Below are positions 32,365-39,571 of a stretch of 39,705 nucleotides of DNA, one piece after another. A model generated the notes under the pieces. The model worked only from the letters and a program-made list of their open reading frames with translations, was not told the origin of the DNA and did not search any database. Position 1 is the first letter of the stretch. The number at the start of each line of letters is the position of its first letter. This DNA is from Clostridia bacterium (GTDB taxonomy: Bacteria > Bacillota > Clostridia > Oscillospirales > Acutalibacteraceae). A program made the position numbers and the translations under genes. Location: positions 1-39,705 of the forward strand of contig JAFSGP010000034.1 in assembly GCA_017440755.1 (NCBI GenBank), given 5' to 3'.

Positions 32365-34611
32365 ATGGATAAATACTTAGGTAAGCGGTTGGATGGCCGT
32401 TACGAGATGCGCGAGCTGATCGGCGTGGGCGGTATGGCCTACGTGTATAAGGCGTATGATGCTATTGACGACCGCACGGTGGCGGTGAAAATTTTGCGGG
32501 ACGAATTCCTCTCCAATGAGGAATTTACCCGCCGTTTCCGCAACGAGTCTAAGGCTATCGCCATTCTCAACCACCCCAATATCGTTAAGGTGCTGGACGT
32601 AGGCTTTGGCGAGCGACTGCAGTATATCGTAATGGAGTATATTGACGGCATCACGCTTAAGGAGTATCTGGACCAGCGCAGCGACCTGCGTTGGAAAGAG
32701 GCGGTGCATTTCACCGTGCAGATTCTTCGCGCGCTGCAGCACGCCCATGACAAGGGCATTGTTCACCGCGATATCAAGCCGCAGAACATTATGCTGCTGT
32801 CCGACGGTACCATTAAGGTGACGGATTTCGGTATTGCCCGCCTGACTCGCAACGAGCTGCGTGCTACCACCGAGGACGGCAATAAGGCCATCGGTTCGGT
32901 GCATTACATCAGCCCCGAGCAGGCACGCGGTGATATCACCGATGAAAAGGCGGACCTCTATTCCGTGGGCATTATGCTGTACGAGATGCTGACCGGTCGT
33001 CTGCCCTTCGAGGCGGATAATGCGGTTTCGGTGGCGATTATGCAGATGCAGTCGGAGGCTACCTTGCCCCACAACATCAACGAGGACATTCCCGAGGGTC
33101 TGGAGCAGATTACCATGAAGGCGATGCAGAAGGATACCGCTAAGCGGTATCAGTCCGCCGCGGAGATGCTCAGCGATTTTGATGAGTTTAAGCACAATCC
33201 CTCCATTAAGTTTGCTTACACCTACCTGTCGGACGAAAAGCCCACCCGTTACGTGGACGCCATCACCCGTGTGCGCGGGGATAGCCCCGCCGAGGAGGAG
33301 GAGACGCAGGAGGAGCCAACCGGCGGTAAAAAGCTGTCTACCGTAGCCATTTTGGGTGCGGTGGCGGCGGCTATCGTGCTGGTAGCGGCAGTGTTTATCT
33401 TCATTTTCCTTAAATTCTTTGGCGGTCTCGGCAGTAAGGAAAACATCACGGTTGACAATTTTGTGGGTATGAGCTACGCGGACGAGGTGGCGACTCACCC
33501 CAATCTGGGCAACTACACCATTGGCGAGCCGCAGACCGGCTACAATGCGGATTACCCCGAGGGCTACGTGTATAAGCAGGAGCCTGAGGCGGGGGATACC
33601 ATCAAAATGAAGGGCGAGCTCACCCTGTACGTCAGCTTGGGTTCCCGTTTGGCAGAGGTTCCCACTGTGACCCCCGGTGAGAGTGTCACCTTGGTGCGTA
33701 GCCGTCTGACCGGTGCCGGCTTCACGGTGAAAGAGGTGGAGGAGAGCAGCCTGGAGTATAAGGCGGGTACGGTGATTCGTCTGTCCCCCGAATCCGGCAA
33801 TAAGGTCCAGTACGGCTCCGAGATTACCATGTTTGTCAGCTCCGGCGAGCCGGTGGCTGAGCCCATCGATATGCCTAACGTAATCGGTGTATCGCTGAAT
33901 GACGCGCTGGATATGTTGAGCGCAGCCGGTTTTGACCGTAACAAGGTCACCACCACGGTGGTGAATGACCCGGCTATGAAGGATACCGTGCTGGCGATGA
34001 CCCCCGATTACACGGTGCAGCAGCTGCCTGACGTGAATATCCAGCTGGAGGTAAGCTCCGGCTTCCAGAACGTGATGATTGAGCTGGAACTGCCGGACAC
34101 CACGGTGAACGCAGACCTGCAGTTCTATGTGGCGGGCAATAAGGACGCAAAACTGACCAAGAAATACACCGATATTATCCCGCGTGACATCGGCACGCTG
34201 GAGTTTGAGGTAGGTGCTACCCAGAAATCCTATGTGGTAACGGTGAAGATTGCCAAGGCGGGCAGCAAAAAGTTCGAGGTGTTTGCCAGCTATAAGGTGG
34301 ACGGCGAAGACGGTACGTACGAGCTGACCGAGTCTAACCCCTTCACGGCAGGTGAGACCACCACCACAACCACCACGACCACGGAAAAGACGAAAACGAC
34401 CACTACCGAAGAGTCGACAACCACCACGGAGGAGCCTACCTCCACCGAGGCAACCACTACTACGACCACGCAGCCTGAGTCCTCTGAGGACGCCAACACC
34501 GACCCCGATTCCGATCCGGAAGAGGACGTCTCCGAGGGAGAGGAATCCTCGGACGTGGTTTCTGAGCCGGAGGATAGCACCACTCCCGATGAGTCTTCGG
34601 AAGAGGAGTAA
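32365..34611 (+). CDS. prkC: PASTA-domain Ser/Thr protein kinase (PrkC/Stk)
   Basis: A 748-residue membrane kinase. The cytosolic kinase domain (about 12-275) has GVGGMAYVYKA, the lysine in VAVKIL, HRDIKPQN (H134-R-D136) and DFGIARL. A basic-acidic juxtamembrane linker leads to one membrane helix (about 325-350). Outside are three PASTA units (about 361-430, 431-500 and 501-565), which sense muropeptides or lipid II, then a ~95-residue beta-rich domain and a Thr/Glu/Ser-rich tail (about 663-748). The tail is long for the family and low in complexity; it may span the wall or be glycosylated (inferred). In spore formers PrkC also helps trigger germination. The paired phosphatase gene precedes it. 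Confidence 0.95.
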   Translation: MDKYLGKRLDGRYEMRELIGVGGMAYVYKAYDAIDDRTVAVKILRDEFLSNEEFTRRFRNESKAIAILNHPNIVKVLDVGFGERLQYIVMEYIDGITLKEYLDQRSDLRWKEAVHFTVQILRALQHAHDKGIVHRDIKPQNIMLLSDGTIKVTDFGIARLTRNELRATTEDGNKAIGSVHYISPEQARGDITDEKADLYSVGIMLYEMLTGRLPFEADNAVSVAIMQMQSEATLPHNINEDIPEGLEQITMKAMQKDTAKRYQSAAEMLSDFDEFKHNPSIKFAYTYLSDEKPTRYVDAITRVRGDSPAEEEETQEEPTGGKKLSTVAILGAVAAAIVLVAAVFIFIFLKFFGGLGSKENITVDNFVGMSYADEVATHPNLGNYTIGEPQTGYNADYPEGYVYKQEPEAGDTIKMKGELTLYVSLGSRLAEVPTVTPGESVTLVRSRLTGAGFTVKEVEESSLEYKAGTVIRLSPESGNKVQYGSEITMFVSSGEPVAEPIDMPNVIGVSLNDALDMLSAAGFDRNKVTTTVVNDPAMKDTVLAMTPDYTVQQLPDVNIQLEVSSGFQNVMIELELPDTTVNADLQFYVAGNKDAKLTKKYTDIIPRDIGTLEFEVGATQKSYVVTVKIAKAGSKKFEVFASYKVDGEDGTYELTESNPFTAGETTTTTTTTTEKTKTTTTEESTTTTEEPTSTEATTTTTTQPESSEDANTDPDSDPEEDVSEGEESSDVVSEPEDSTTPDESSEEE
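34353..34480 (+). repeat. Low-complexity ACC/ACN-rich coding tract in prkC
   Basis: A run of Thr codons (mostly ACC, ACT and ACG) mixed with Glu and Lys codons encoding the Thr-rich tail. It is irregular rather than a perfect microsatellite. Confidence 0.7.
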
Positions 34612-34614
34612 GGT

Positions 34615-35499
34615 ATGAACACAGTGCAAGGGATTATATTGCGCTCCATCGGCGGCTTCTACTATGTAGAGGCCGCCGATACGGTCTATACCTGCCGCGC
34701 CAGAGGGGCATTCCGCCGTCAGGGGCTAAGCCCTGTGGCGGGGGACCGCGTGACGGTGGCAGTGGAGCAGGACGACACCGGTATGGTGCAGGAGATTCTT
34801 CCGCGCCGCAACGTGCTGGTCCGCCCACCTGTGGCGAATCTGGACCTGTTGGTGCTGGTGGCATCGGTGTGCCAGCCCCGTACCAATACGCTGGTGCTGG
34901 ATAAGATGATTGCCGTGGCGGAGAAGAAGGATATCACCCCCATTGTGGTGATTAATAAGAGCGACTTGGGCGACCCCACGGAATTGGAGCAGATTTACCG
35001 CACCACCGGTCTGGATTGCTATACCGTGTCTGCCACCGACCCCGACAGCCTGATTCCGCTGCGGAAGCGGCTGGCGGGACAGGTGAGCGTGTTCGCAGGT
35101 AATTCCGGCGTGGGGAAGAGTAGCATTCTCAATGCCATTGACCCCACCCTGGTGCTGCCTACGGGGGAAATCAGTCAGAAACTGGGTCGCGGTCGCCACA
35201 CCACCCGCACCGCCACGCTATATCATCTGGCGGACGGCTATATTGTGGATACCCCCGGCTTTTCTTCGCTGGATTTGGAGCAGGTGGAGTTTATCGATAA
35301 GGACGAATTACCTTTCTGTTTCCGCGAGTTTGCCGCCTATGAGGGAACCTGCCGCTTTGCGGGCTGTGCCCACTATAAGGAGCCGGGTTGCGGCGTGCGG
35401 CAGGCGGTAGAGGCGGGGGAGATTGCTCCCTCCCGCTATGAGAGCTACGTGACGATGTATGAGGCTGTCAAGGATATAAAGGAGTGGGAAAAACCGTGA
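34615..35499 (+). CDS. rsgA: Ribosome small-subunit-dependent GTPase RsgA
   Basis: A 294-residue circularly permuted GTPase that checks late 30S maturation. An N-terminal OB fold (about 1-65) is followed by NKSD (G4), GNSGVGKSSILNAI (G1, near residue 162), HTTRTATLYH (G2) and DTPGFSSLDLE (G3), in permuted order. The C-terminal zinc knuckle has cysteines and His in GTCRFAGCAHYKEPGCGV. It starts 3 bases after the prkC stop and overlaps thiN. In B. subtilis rpe lies between rsgA and thiN; here it does not. Confidence 0.95.
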   Translation: MNTVQGIILRSIGGFYYVEAADTVYTCRARGAFRRQGLSPVAGDRVTVAVEQDDTGMVQEILPRRNVLVRPPVANLDLLVLVASVCQPRTNTLVLDKMIAVAEKKDITPIVVINKSDLGDPTELEQIYRTTGLDCYTVSATDPDSLIPLRKRLAGQVSVFAGNSGVGKSSILNAIDPTLVLPTGEISQKLGRGRHTTRTATLYHLADGYIVDTPGFSSLDLEQVEFIDKDELPFCFREFAAYEGTCRFAGCAHYKEPGCGVRQAVEAGEIAPSRYESYVTMYEAVKDIKEWEKP

Positions 35500-36125
35500 G
35501 TCGCTGTGTGATTTTCTGTGCCGGACCTGTGGCGGACGTGGCGGCGCTGCGCCCTCTGCTGCGGAAGGACGATACCGTCTGGGCGGCGGACGGTGGCTGG
35601 CGGCTGGCGCAGCGAATGGGGCTGACCCCTTCGTGCTTGGTGGCGGATTTTGACTCTATGCCGCCCCCTGACCTGCCTGAAGAAGTGACGGTGCATCGTT
35701 TGCCGGTGCGTAAGGATATGACCGATGCCGCCGCTGCGGCACAGGTCGCCTATGACAAGGGATTTCGCGAGTTTTTGCTGCTGGGCGCACTGGGCGGTCG
35801 TCTGGACCACCAGTATGGCGCGGTACTGTTGGCGGTGGATTTGGCGCGAAAGGGCTGTGCGGTCTCCTTGGCGGACGAACGCAACGAGATAGCGGTGTTT
35901 ACCGCCTCTCCCGCCGATTTGACGCCGCGGCAGGGCTACAAGGTATCTCTGTTTGCCTTCGGCGGTCCTGTGTTGGGGCTGACGGTGAGGGGGCTCGCCT
36001 ACGAGCTGGAGAATTACGACCTTTCTCCCTACGACCCGCTTTGTGTCAGCAACGAGTTTACCGACGAACCCCCGCGGGTGACCTTCCGCGAGGGTACACT
36101 GCTTCTGTTTTATTCAAAAGATTGA
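35496..36125 (+). CDS. thiN: Thiamine diphosphokinase
   Basis: A 209-residue enzyme transferring pyrophosphate from ATP to thiamine. WAADGGWRLAQRMGLTPSCLVADFDSM, RKDMTDAAAAAQVAYDKG and LLGALGGRLDHQYGAVLL are the catalytic-domain signatures; a short C-terminal thiamine-binding domain follows. GTG 35496 overlaps the rsgA stop (GTGA) with AAAGGAG 11 bases upstream; the earlier in-frame GTG at 35484 overlaps that site. It precedes a 50-residue membrane protein and spoVM, as yloS precedes spoVM in Bacillus. Confidence 0.92.
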   Translation: MSRCVIFCAGPVADVAALRPLLRKDDTVWAADGGWRLAQRMGLTPSCLVADFDSMPPPDLPEEVTVHRLPVRKDMTDAAAAAQVAYDKGFREFLLLGALGGRLDHQYGAVLLAVDLARKGCAVSLADERNEIAVFTASPADLTPRQGYKVSLFAFGGPVLGLTVRGLAYELENYDLSPYDPLCVSNEFTDEPPRVTFREGTLLLFYSKD

Positions 36126-36150
36126 CACCGAATCCCCCTTTTTGCATATG
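36122..36150 (+). promoter_or_regulatory. Possible promoter upstream of the 50-residue ORF and spoVM
   Basis: TTGACA (36122-36127), overlapping the thiN stop codon, 17-base spacer and a weak -10 (CATATG, 36145-36150). The CATATGCT at this place also partly resembles a sporulation sigma-E -10 box, but no matching -35 was seen. Confidence 0.35.
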
Positions 36151-36189
36151 CTGATAATAGACAGCGAACGACGAAAGGGGAGTGACGGT

Positions 36190-36342
36190 ATGGCGCGAAG
36201 AAGACGCGCGTGCGGCGATAGCACTGTGTTTATAGCGTTTGGTGCGGGATTGCTTGCCTGTGCGGTGCTGCCCACCAAGCTGATGGTGGTGCTGTTGGCT
36301 ACCGCCCTTGTCCTCTGCGGCTGTTTTGCTGGAAATCGATGA
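36190..36342 (+). CDS. Small membrane protein of unknown function between thiN and spoVM
   Basis: A 50-residue ORF with a strong AAAGGGGAG site upstream. It has a basic start (MARRRRACGD), then two hydrophobic stretches (about residues 12-28 and 31-46) split by a LPTK turn, and a Cys pair near the end (CGC). This suggests a small helical hairpin in the membrane with the N-terminus inside. I recall comparable short GC-rich hydrophobic proteins in other Clostridia but know of no function. Its place directly before spoVM (16 bases between stop and start) suggests co-expression, perhaps during sporulation. Confidence 0.72.
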   Translation: MARRRRACGDSTVFIAFGAGLLACAVLPTKLMVVLLATALVLCGCFAGNR

Positions 36343-36358
36343 GGGGAAGGCGATATCT

Positions 36359-36448
36359 ATGCGCGTTGTTGTCATAAAGAGTCCCAAGCTGTTCGGCGGT
36401 CTGCTCCGTCGGCTATTCGGTATCCAAAAGATGCCGCGGGAAGAATAA
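36359..36448 (+). CDS. spoVM: Stage V sporulation protein SpoVM
   Basis: A 29-residue gene. Its product begins MRVVVIKSPKLFGGLLRRLF and aligns without gaps to the 26-residue B. subtilis SpoVM over its first 21 residues, sharing I6, K7, P9, K10, G13, G14, R17 and G21. SpoVM is an amphipathic helix that settles on the convex outer forespore membrane and anchors SpoIVA, the coat basement layer; P9 is a key residue for this. Gene position after thiN is the same as in Bacillus. GAGGGGAAGG lies 8-9 bases upstream. The C-terminal tail (IQKMPREE) differs. The gene ends at a terminator. Confidence 0.9.
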   Translation: MRVVVIKSPKLFGGLLRRLFGIQKMPREE

Positions 36449-36450
36449 AT

Positions 36451-36486
36451 AAAAATCCGTGCTCCATAGGGAGCACGGATTTTTTG
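36451..36486. terminator. Bidirectional terminator between spoVM and the antiporter gene
   Basis: A 15-bp stem (36451-36465 with 36470-36484, including the A/T ends) and ATAG loop, with T-runs on both strands. It lies between two convergent genes. Confidence 0.93.
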
Positions 36487-36491
36487 CTGTA

Positions 36492-37808
36492 TTATTTCTT
36501 TTGGCTATGGGGGTGGTGGAACAGGCTGTGATGGTGTTCCTTGGGTTGGTTGTGCACGCGGGCACTGGTGCGTCCTTCGGGATTGATTTCGCCCACACGA
36601 ATAAGGGACATCTTGGTGAGGGTGGGACCCACCAGCTCGTATACCAGAACGGCGAACAGCACCACGTTGCGTACCACGTTGCCGTCCGGCAGGGTGGCGG
36701 CGGTGAGCGCCATGCCCAGAGCCACGCCCGCCTGGGGCAGCAAAGTGATTCCTAAGTTGTCGGTGATGGGCTTGGCGCACTTGGTCATGCGGCAGCTCAC
36801 GTTGGCACCGTAGTACTTACCGGCGGAGCGGGCCAGAATGTACACGACACCTACCAATAAGGTGACGGGGTTGGAGAGAATATTTAAATCCAATTCCGCA
36901 CCGGAGATAACGAAGAAGAGAATGTTGACAGGCACCGTCCAGTTTTCTACACGGTCCATCAGCTCCTCAGAGGTAGAGCAGATGTTGCAGAACACCGTAC
37001 CTGTCATCATACACACCAGCAGTAGGGAGAAGCCGATGTGGATACCGCCAACCTCAAATTTCAGCATGGACAGACCTACGGTCAGCAACACGAAGGCGAC
37101 GGATACCGCCATACGCTTGCTGCGGGAGTGGAAGAACTGCTCAATCCAGTTGAGCAGCCAGCCCATCGCACCGCCGAGCAGGAGGGAGAGCACAATTTCC
37201 AGAATCGGCTCTACTACTACACCGGTGACGCTGACAGAGCCGTTGGCAATGGCGTTGGCGATGCCGAAGGAGGCGGAGAAGAGCAAGAGACCCACCGCAT
37301 CGTCGATGGCGACCACCAACAGCAACAGCTTAGTCAGAGGACCGTCCGCCTTGTACTGCCGCACCACCATCAGGGTGGCGGCGGGAGCCGTGGCGGAGGC
37401 AATAGCACCCAACGTGATAGCTGCGGGCAGAGACAGCATGGAGGGGAAGAGGAGATGCAGCACAATAAGCACCACGTCCACCACCACGGTGGTCAGCACT
37501 GCCTGCAGGATACCGATGACAATGGCCTGGGTGCCGAAGGTGCGCAGCTGGCTGAGCCGAAATTCGTTGCCGATGGTGAAGGCAATAAAGCCCAGCGCCG
37601 TCTGGGTGATGATGCTCAGCCCCTCGGTCTGCTCAAAGGTGTTGAATCCCAGACCGGATATCCCCAGAGCCCCCAGCACGTAGGGGCCCAACAGCAGGCC
37701 GGCTACCAGATAGCCGGTCACGGCGGGTAAGTGGATTATTTTTGTCAAACGGGTGAGCAGCAGACCGCCGACCAGGGCGACTGCCAAGCAGATTAAACTG
37801 GTTTCCAT
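36492..37808 (-). CDS. Cation/proton antiporter (CPA family, Na+/H+ or K+/H+ exchanger-like)
   Basis: A 438-residue membrane protein with about 12 helices. The fold signature is visible: VTGYLVAGLLLGPYVLG in helix 2, LGFIAFTIGNEF, ITLGAIASATAPAATLMVVRQY, and VVAIDDAVGLLLFSASFG carrying the Asp pair used for ion and proton binding. The C-terminal tail is short and histidine-rich (EHHHSLFHHPHSQKK) with no TrkA-N or cystathionine-beta-synthase domain. Ion choice (Na+, K+ or Li+) cannot be told. It is transcribed alone toward spoVM. Confidence 0.85.
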   Translation of the reverse strand: METSLICLAVALVGGLLLTRLTKIIHLPAVTGYLVAGLLLGPYVLGALGISGLGFNTFEQTEGLSIITQTALGFIAFTIGNEFRLSQLRTFGTQAIVIGILQAVLTTVVVDVVLIVLHLLFPSMLSLPAAITLGAIASATAPAATLMVVRQYKADGPLTKLLLLVVAIDDAVGLLLFSASFGIANAIANGSVSVTGVVVEPILEIVLSLLLGGAMGWLLNWIEQFFHSRSKRMAVSVAFVLLTVGLSMLKFEVGGIHIGFSLLLVCMMTGTVFCNICSTSEELMDRVENWTVPVNILFFVISGAELDLNILSNPVTLLVGVVYILARSAGKYYGANVSCRMTKCAKPITDNLGITLLPQAGVALGMALTAATLPDGNVVRNVVLFAVLVYELVGPTLTKMSLIRVGEINPEGRTSARVHNQPKEHHHSLFHHPHSQKK

Positions 37809-37954
37809 AAAACACGCCTCTATTTCCTCTTAGTAATCAAAAACCGCTGTCTATCATACCACTTATTTTTGGGAAAAGCAAGCCTAAATTTTGCCGCAAA
37901 AGTGACGAGTTTTGACCTGTGAGGGGAGGTGAGTTCGCCATTGAAAACCACCGC
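37809..37954. other. Intergenic stretch without a recognised gene
   Basis: About 146 bases upstream of the antiporter gene. No clear -35/-10 pair for the antiporter was found. Short ORFs on either strand have no plausible start site or composition. Confidence 0.5.
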
Positions 37955-37990
37955 AAAAAGGAAACGACGGTCAATAGACCGTTCGTTTTC
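37955..37990 (-). terminator. Terminator downstream of the tRNA-Ala remnant
   Basis: On the minus strand a slightly imperfect stem (GAAAACGAACGGTC paired with GACCGTCGTTTCC, loop TATT) is followed by TTTTT. It begins 2 bases after the tRNA CCA end, the arrangement of a tRNA transcription unit. Confidence 0.75.
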
Positions 37991-37992
37991 TT

Positions 37993-38121
37993 TGGTGGAG
38001 ATAAGAGGACGTTCACCTGCGGTGAAGTCCGTTGTATTTCGCCGATGCGAAACGTCGCGCGAACCGCTGACCTCTTGAATGCCATTGAATCGCTCTCCCA
38101 AGATATGCAAAATACACCCCC
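37993..38121 (-). pseudogene. Interrupted tRNA-Ala(GGC) remnant
   Basis: Read on the minus strand, TGGGAGAGCG, ATGGCAT (anticodon loop, GGC), TCAAGAGGTCAGCGGTTCG and the 3' end TTATCTCCACCA match a typical Firmicute tRNA-Ala(GGC). Three defects make it a pseudogene. First, about 55 bases (38005-38059) replace the rest of the T-arm directly after the TTCG of the T-loop. Second, the 5' half of the anticodon stem is ATTCA rather than CTTGA, leaving two mismatches. Third, the 5' half of the D-arm is replaced by unrelated bases (TATTTTGCATATCT), and the GGGGG at the 5' end doubles as an arm of the next gene's terminator. Total length is 129 bases instead of 76. Confidence 0.82.
38005..38059. mobile_element. 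Short double-hairpin insert in the tRNA-Ala T-loop (REP/MITE-like candidate)
   Basis: The insert holds two hairpins: 38007-38030 (GGAC-TTCACC stem with GGTGAA-GTCC, loop TGC, one bulged base) and 38037-38052 (TTTCGC with GCGAAA, loop CGAT). GACG at 38008-38011 can also pair with CGTC at 38053-38056 and enclose both. No ORF. Palindromic units of this kind are a feature of small non-autonomous repeats; whether other copies exist cannot be seen here. Confidence 0.5.
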
Positions 38122-38150
38122 GATGATGGATTGGAATCTATCATCGGGGG
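38112..38150 (-). terminator. Terminator of the ATPase gene
   Basis: A 14-bp stem (38117-38130 with 38137-38150, one G-T pair) with a TTGGAA-type loop, followed on the minus strand by TGTATTTT. It lies 17 bases after the ATPase stop codon. Its promoter-distal arm supplies the GGGGG that looks like the 5' end of the tRNA remnant. Confidence 0.8.
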
Positions 38151-38166
38151 CTGTTTATTAATCTCT

Positions 38167-39558
38167 TTAATTCTTCAAAATATCAGCATAGGTTATTAAG
38201 TTAACGTTACCAAGTTCGGCCGCTTTATCCATGCATCCTTTAGTAAATCCGGATTTTGCAAATAGGAATAGATGAACATTCTTATATGCAAACAGCTCAC
38301 TGCGTTGGACAAGTGTTTCCAGAACACTAAGGTCTACCTTCTCATTTGTCCATTTACACTCAGCAAAGAATGCGGTATTCTTATCCTGTTCGCCCATAAT
38401 ATCGATTTCTGTTTGACTTCTCGTTCTGGGATCATTGCCCCACCAACGTCCAAGGGAGGTGAACTCGACCGGTGATTGCCCGGTGAGAAGCAATTTCCAA
38501 AGATACTGCACGGCAATATCTTCAAAAACCTTGCCCATATAATCGGTGAAAAAGGGCTTTATTTTCTTATAAGCCAGATCATCGGCACCTCGTGCAATAA
38601 TGGAATTGTTCTCCAGAACAAAACGATACCAGAAGCGGAACATATTATCCGAAATAGAATAAATAGTTTTGCGTGATGCTCGTTCGCCATAGGGAGTTTC
38701 TTTCTGCACGATGCCTAAAGAAATTAAGTTTTTGATATAATTGGTACAAACGCTGGTATTCTCGCCAACTTTTGTAGAGATATCCGCCATACGCGAAGCA
38801 CCGGTAGCAATTGCCGTAATGATTGCATTATAAATCGCAGGCTCGCGAACTTCCTGTTTTAATAGATTGGTTGGCTCTTCATAAAGGAAAGAGGTAGGAT
38901 TTAAATATGTGTTTTTAATATTGTCCTCAACACTGCGTTGATCATCGATTTGCAATAGGTATTGAGGGGTTCCTCCAACTGCGCCATACATCAGCGCCTT
39001 GTCTTCGTCAGACATACCTCTGAGATAACTGCAGGTTTCTTCAAAGGTGAACGGAAGAAGCTTGAGTTGTGCTGTGCGTCTGCCGTATAGTGGCGCTTTA
39101 TATGCAAGCACGTGATCTTCCATATAAGACATCGATGAACCACATAGAATGATCATCAGCTTGGAGCGGTCTTTGTATTTGTCAATTAAAAGTTGTAAAG
39201 TAGATGCCAAGCTTTTAGAAGAACGTGCAACGTAAGGATACTCGTCAACAGCAAGAACAATGCGCTCTTTTTCTGCAAGTTGAAAAACATATTCTAAGGC
39301 CACCTGAAAGTTGGCGAAAGAGGTTTCTGTACTAATTCCACTATTATATTCTAAAATACTTTTGCTTAAATTCTCTAGATTTAGTTTTGCATTACTCTCA
39401 ATGCCCATGAAATAAATGGCGTTTTTATCGTCTATGAATTGTTTGATCAACTCGGTCTTTCCAATTCGGCGACGGCCATAGATAACAGCAAACTCAAATT
39501 TGCCGGAATTATATAAGTTGTTGAGTGCTTTTAATTCTTTATCTCTGCCGATAAACAT
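38167..39558 (-). CDS. AAA ATPase with C-terminal DUF234 nuclease-like domain
   Basis: A 463-residue protein of the archaeal-type ATPase family. MFIGRDKELKALNNLY opens the domain; Walker A is in VIYGRRRIGKTELIKQF (residues ~24-40), Walker B in IVLAVDEYPYVARSSKS and a sensor in MIILCGSSMSYMED. A winged helix follows (RMADISTKVGENTSVCTNYIKNLISLGIVQK). The C-terminal DUF234 part holds a PD-(D/E)xK-like core, TEIDIMG then FFAECKW. DNA binding or cutting is inferred; the true role of this family is unknown. The gene is clearly richer in A and T than its neighbours (many AAA, ATA and TTA codons), a sign of horizontal transfer. It has GGAGGAAAAAAT before the ATG. Confidence 0.88.
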   Translation of the reverse strand: MFIGRDKELKALNNLYNSGKFEFAVIYGRRRIGKTELIKQFIDDKNAIYFMGIESNAKLNLENLSKSILEYNSGISTETSFANFQVALEYVFQLAEKERIVLAVDEYPYVARSSKSLASTLQLLIDKYKDRSKLMIILCGSSMSYMEDHVLAYKAPLYGRRTAQLKLLPFTFEETCSYLRGMSDEDKALMYGAVGGTPQYLLQIDDQRSVEDNIKNTYLNPTSFLYEEPTNLLKQEVREPAIYNAIITAIATGASRMADISTKVGENTSVCTNYIKNLISLGIVQKETPYGERASRKTIYSISDNMFRFWYRFVLENNSIIARGADDLAYKKIKPFFTDYMGKVFEDIAVQYLWKLLLTGQSPVEFTSLGRWWGNDPRTRSQTEIDIMGEQDKNTAFFAECKWTNEKVDLSVLETLVQRSELFAYKNVHLFLFAKSGFTKGCMDKAAELGNVNLITYADILKN

Positions 39559-39571
39559 ATTTTTTCCTCCT

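Noticed and set aside
34353..34480. Phase-variable microsatellite in prkC
   Set aside because: The tract is irregular in both codons and bases, without the perfect short repeats needed for slippage-driven switching.
32377..34629. 750-residue minus-strand ORF
   Set aside because: It is antisense to prkC, has His/Arg/Gly-biased composition, no ribosome site and no family motif; a shadow of GC-rich codon use.
36838..37730. Two long plus-strand ORFs over the antiporter gene
   Set aside because: They are antisense shadows; the minus strand encodes a clear multi-helix antiporter.
37820..38110. 96-residue minus-strand ORF
   Set aside because: It spans the tRNA remnant, its terminator and the antiporter leader; no plausible start site or domain.
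37919..38161. 80-residue plus-strand ORF containing RTADLLNAIESLSQ
   Set aside because: This is the antisense translation of the tRNA-Ala remnant. Similar RTADLLNAI-type hypothetical proteins are, as far as I recall, spurious translations across tRNA genes.
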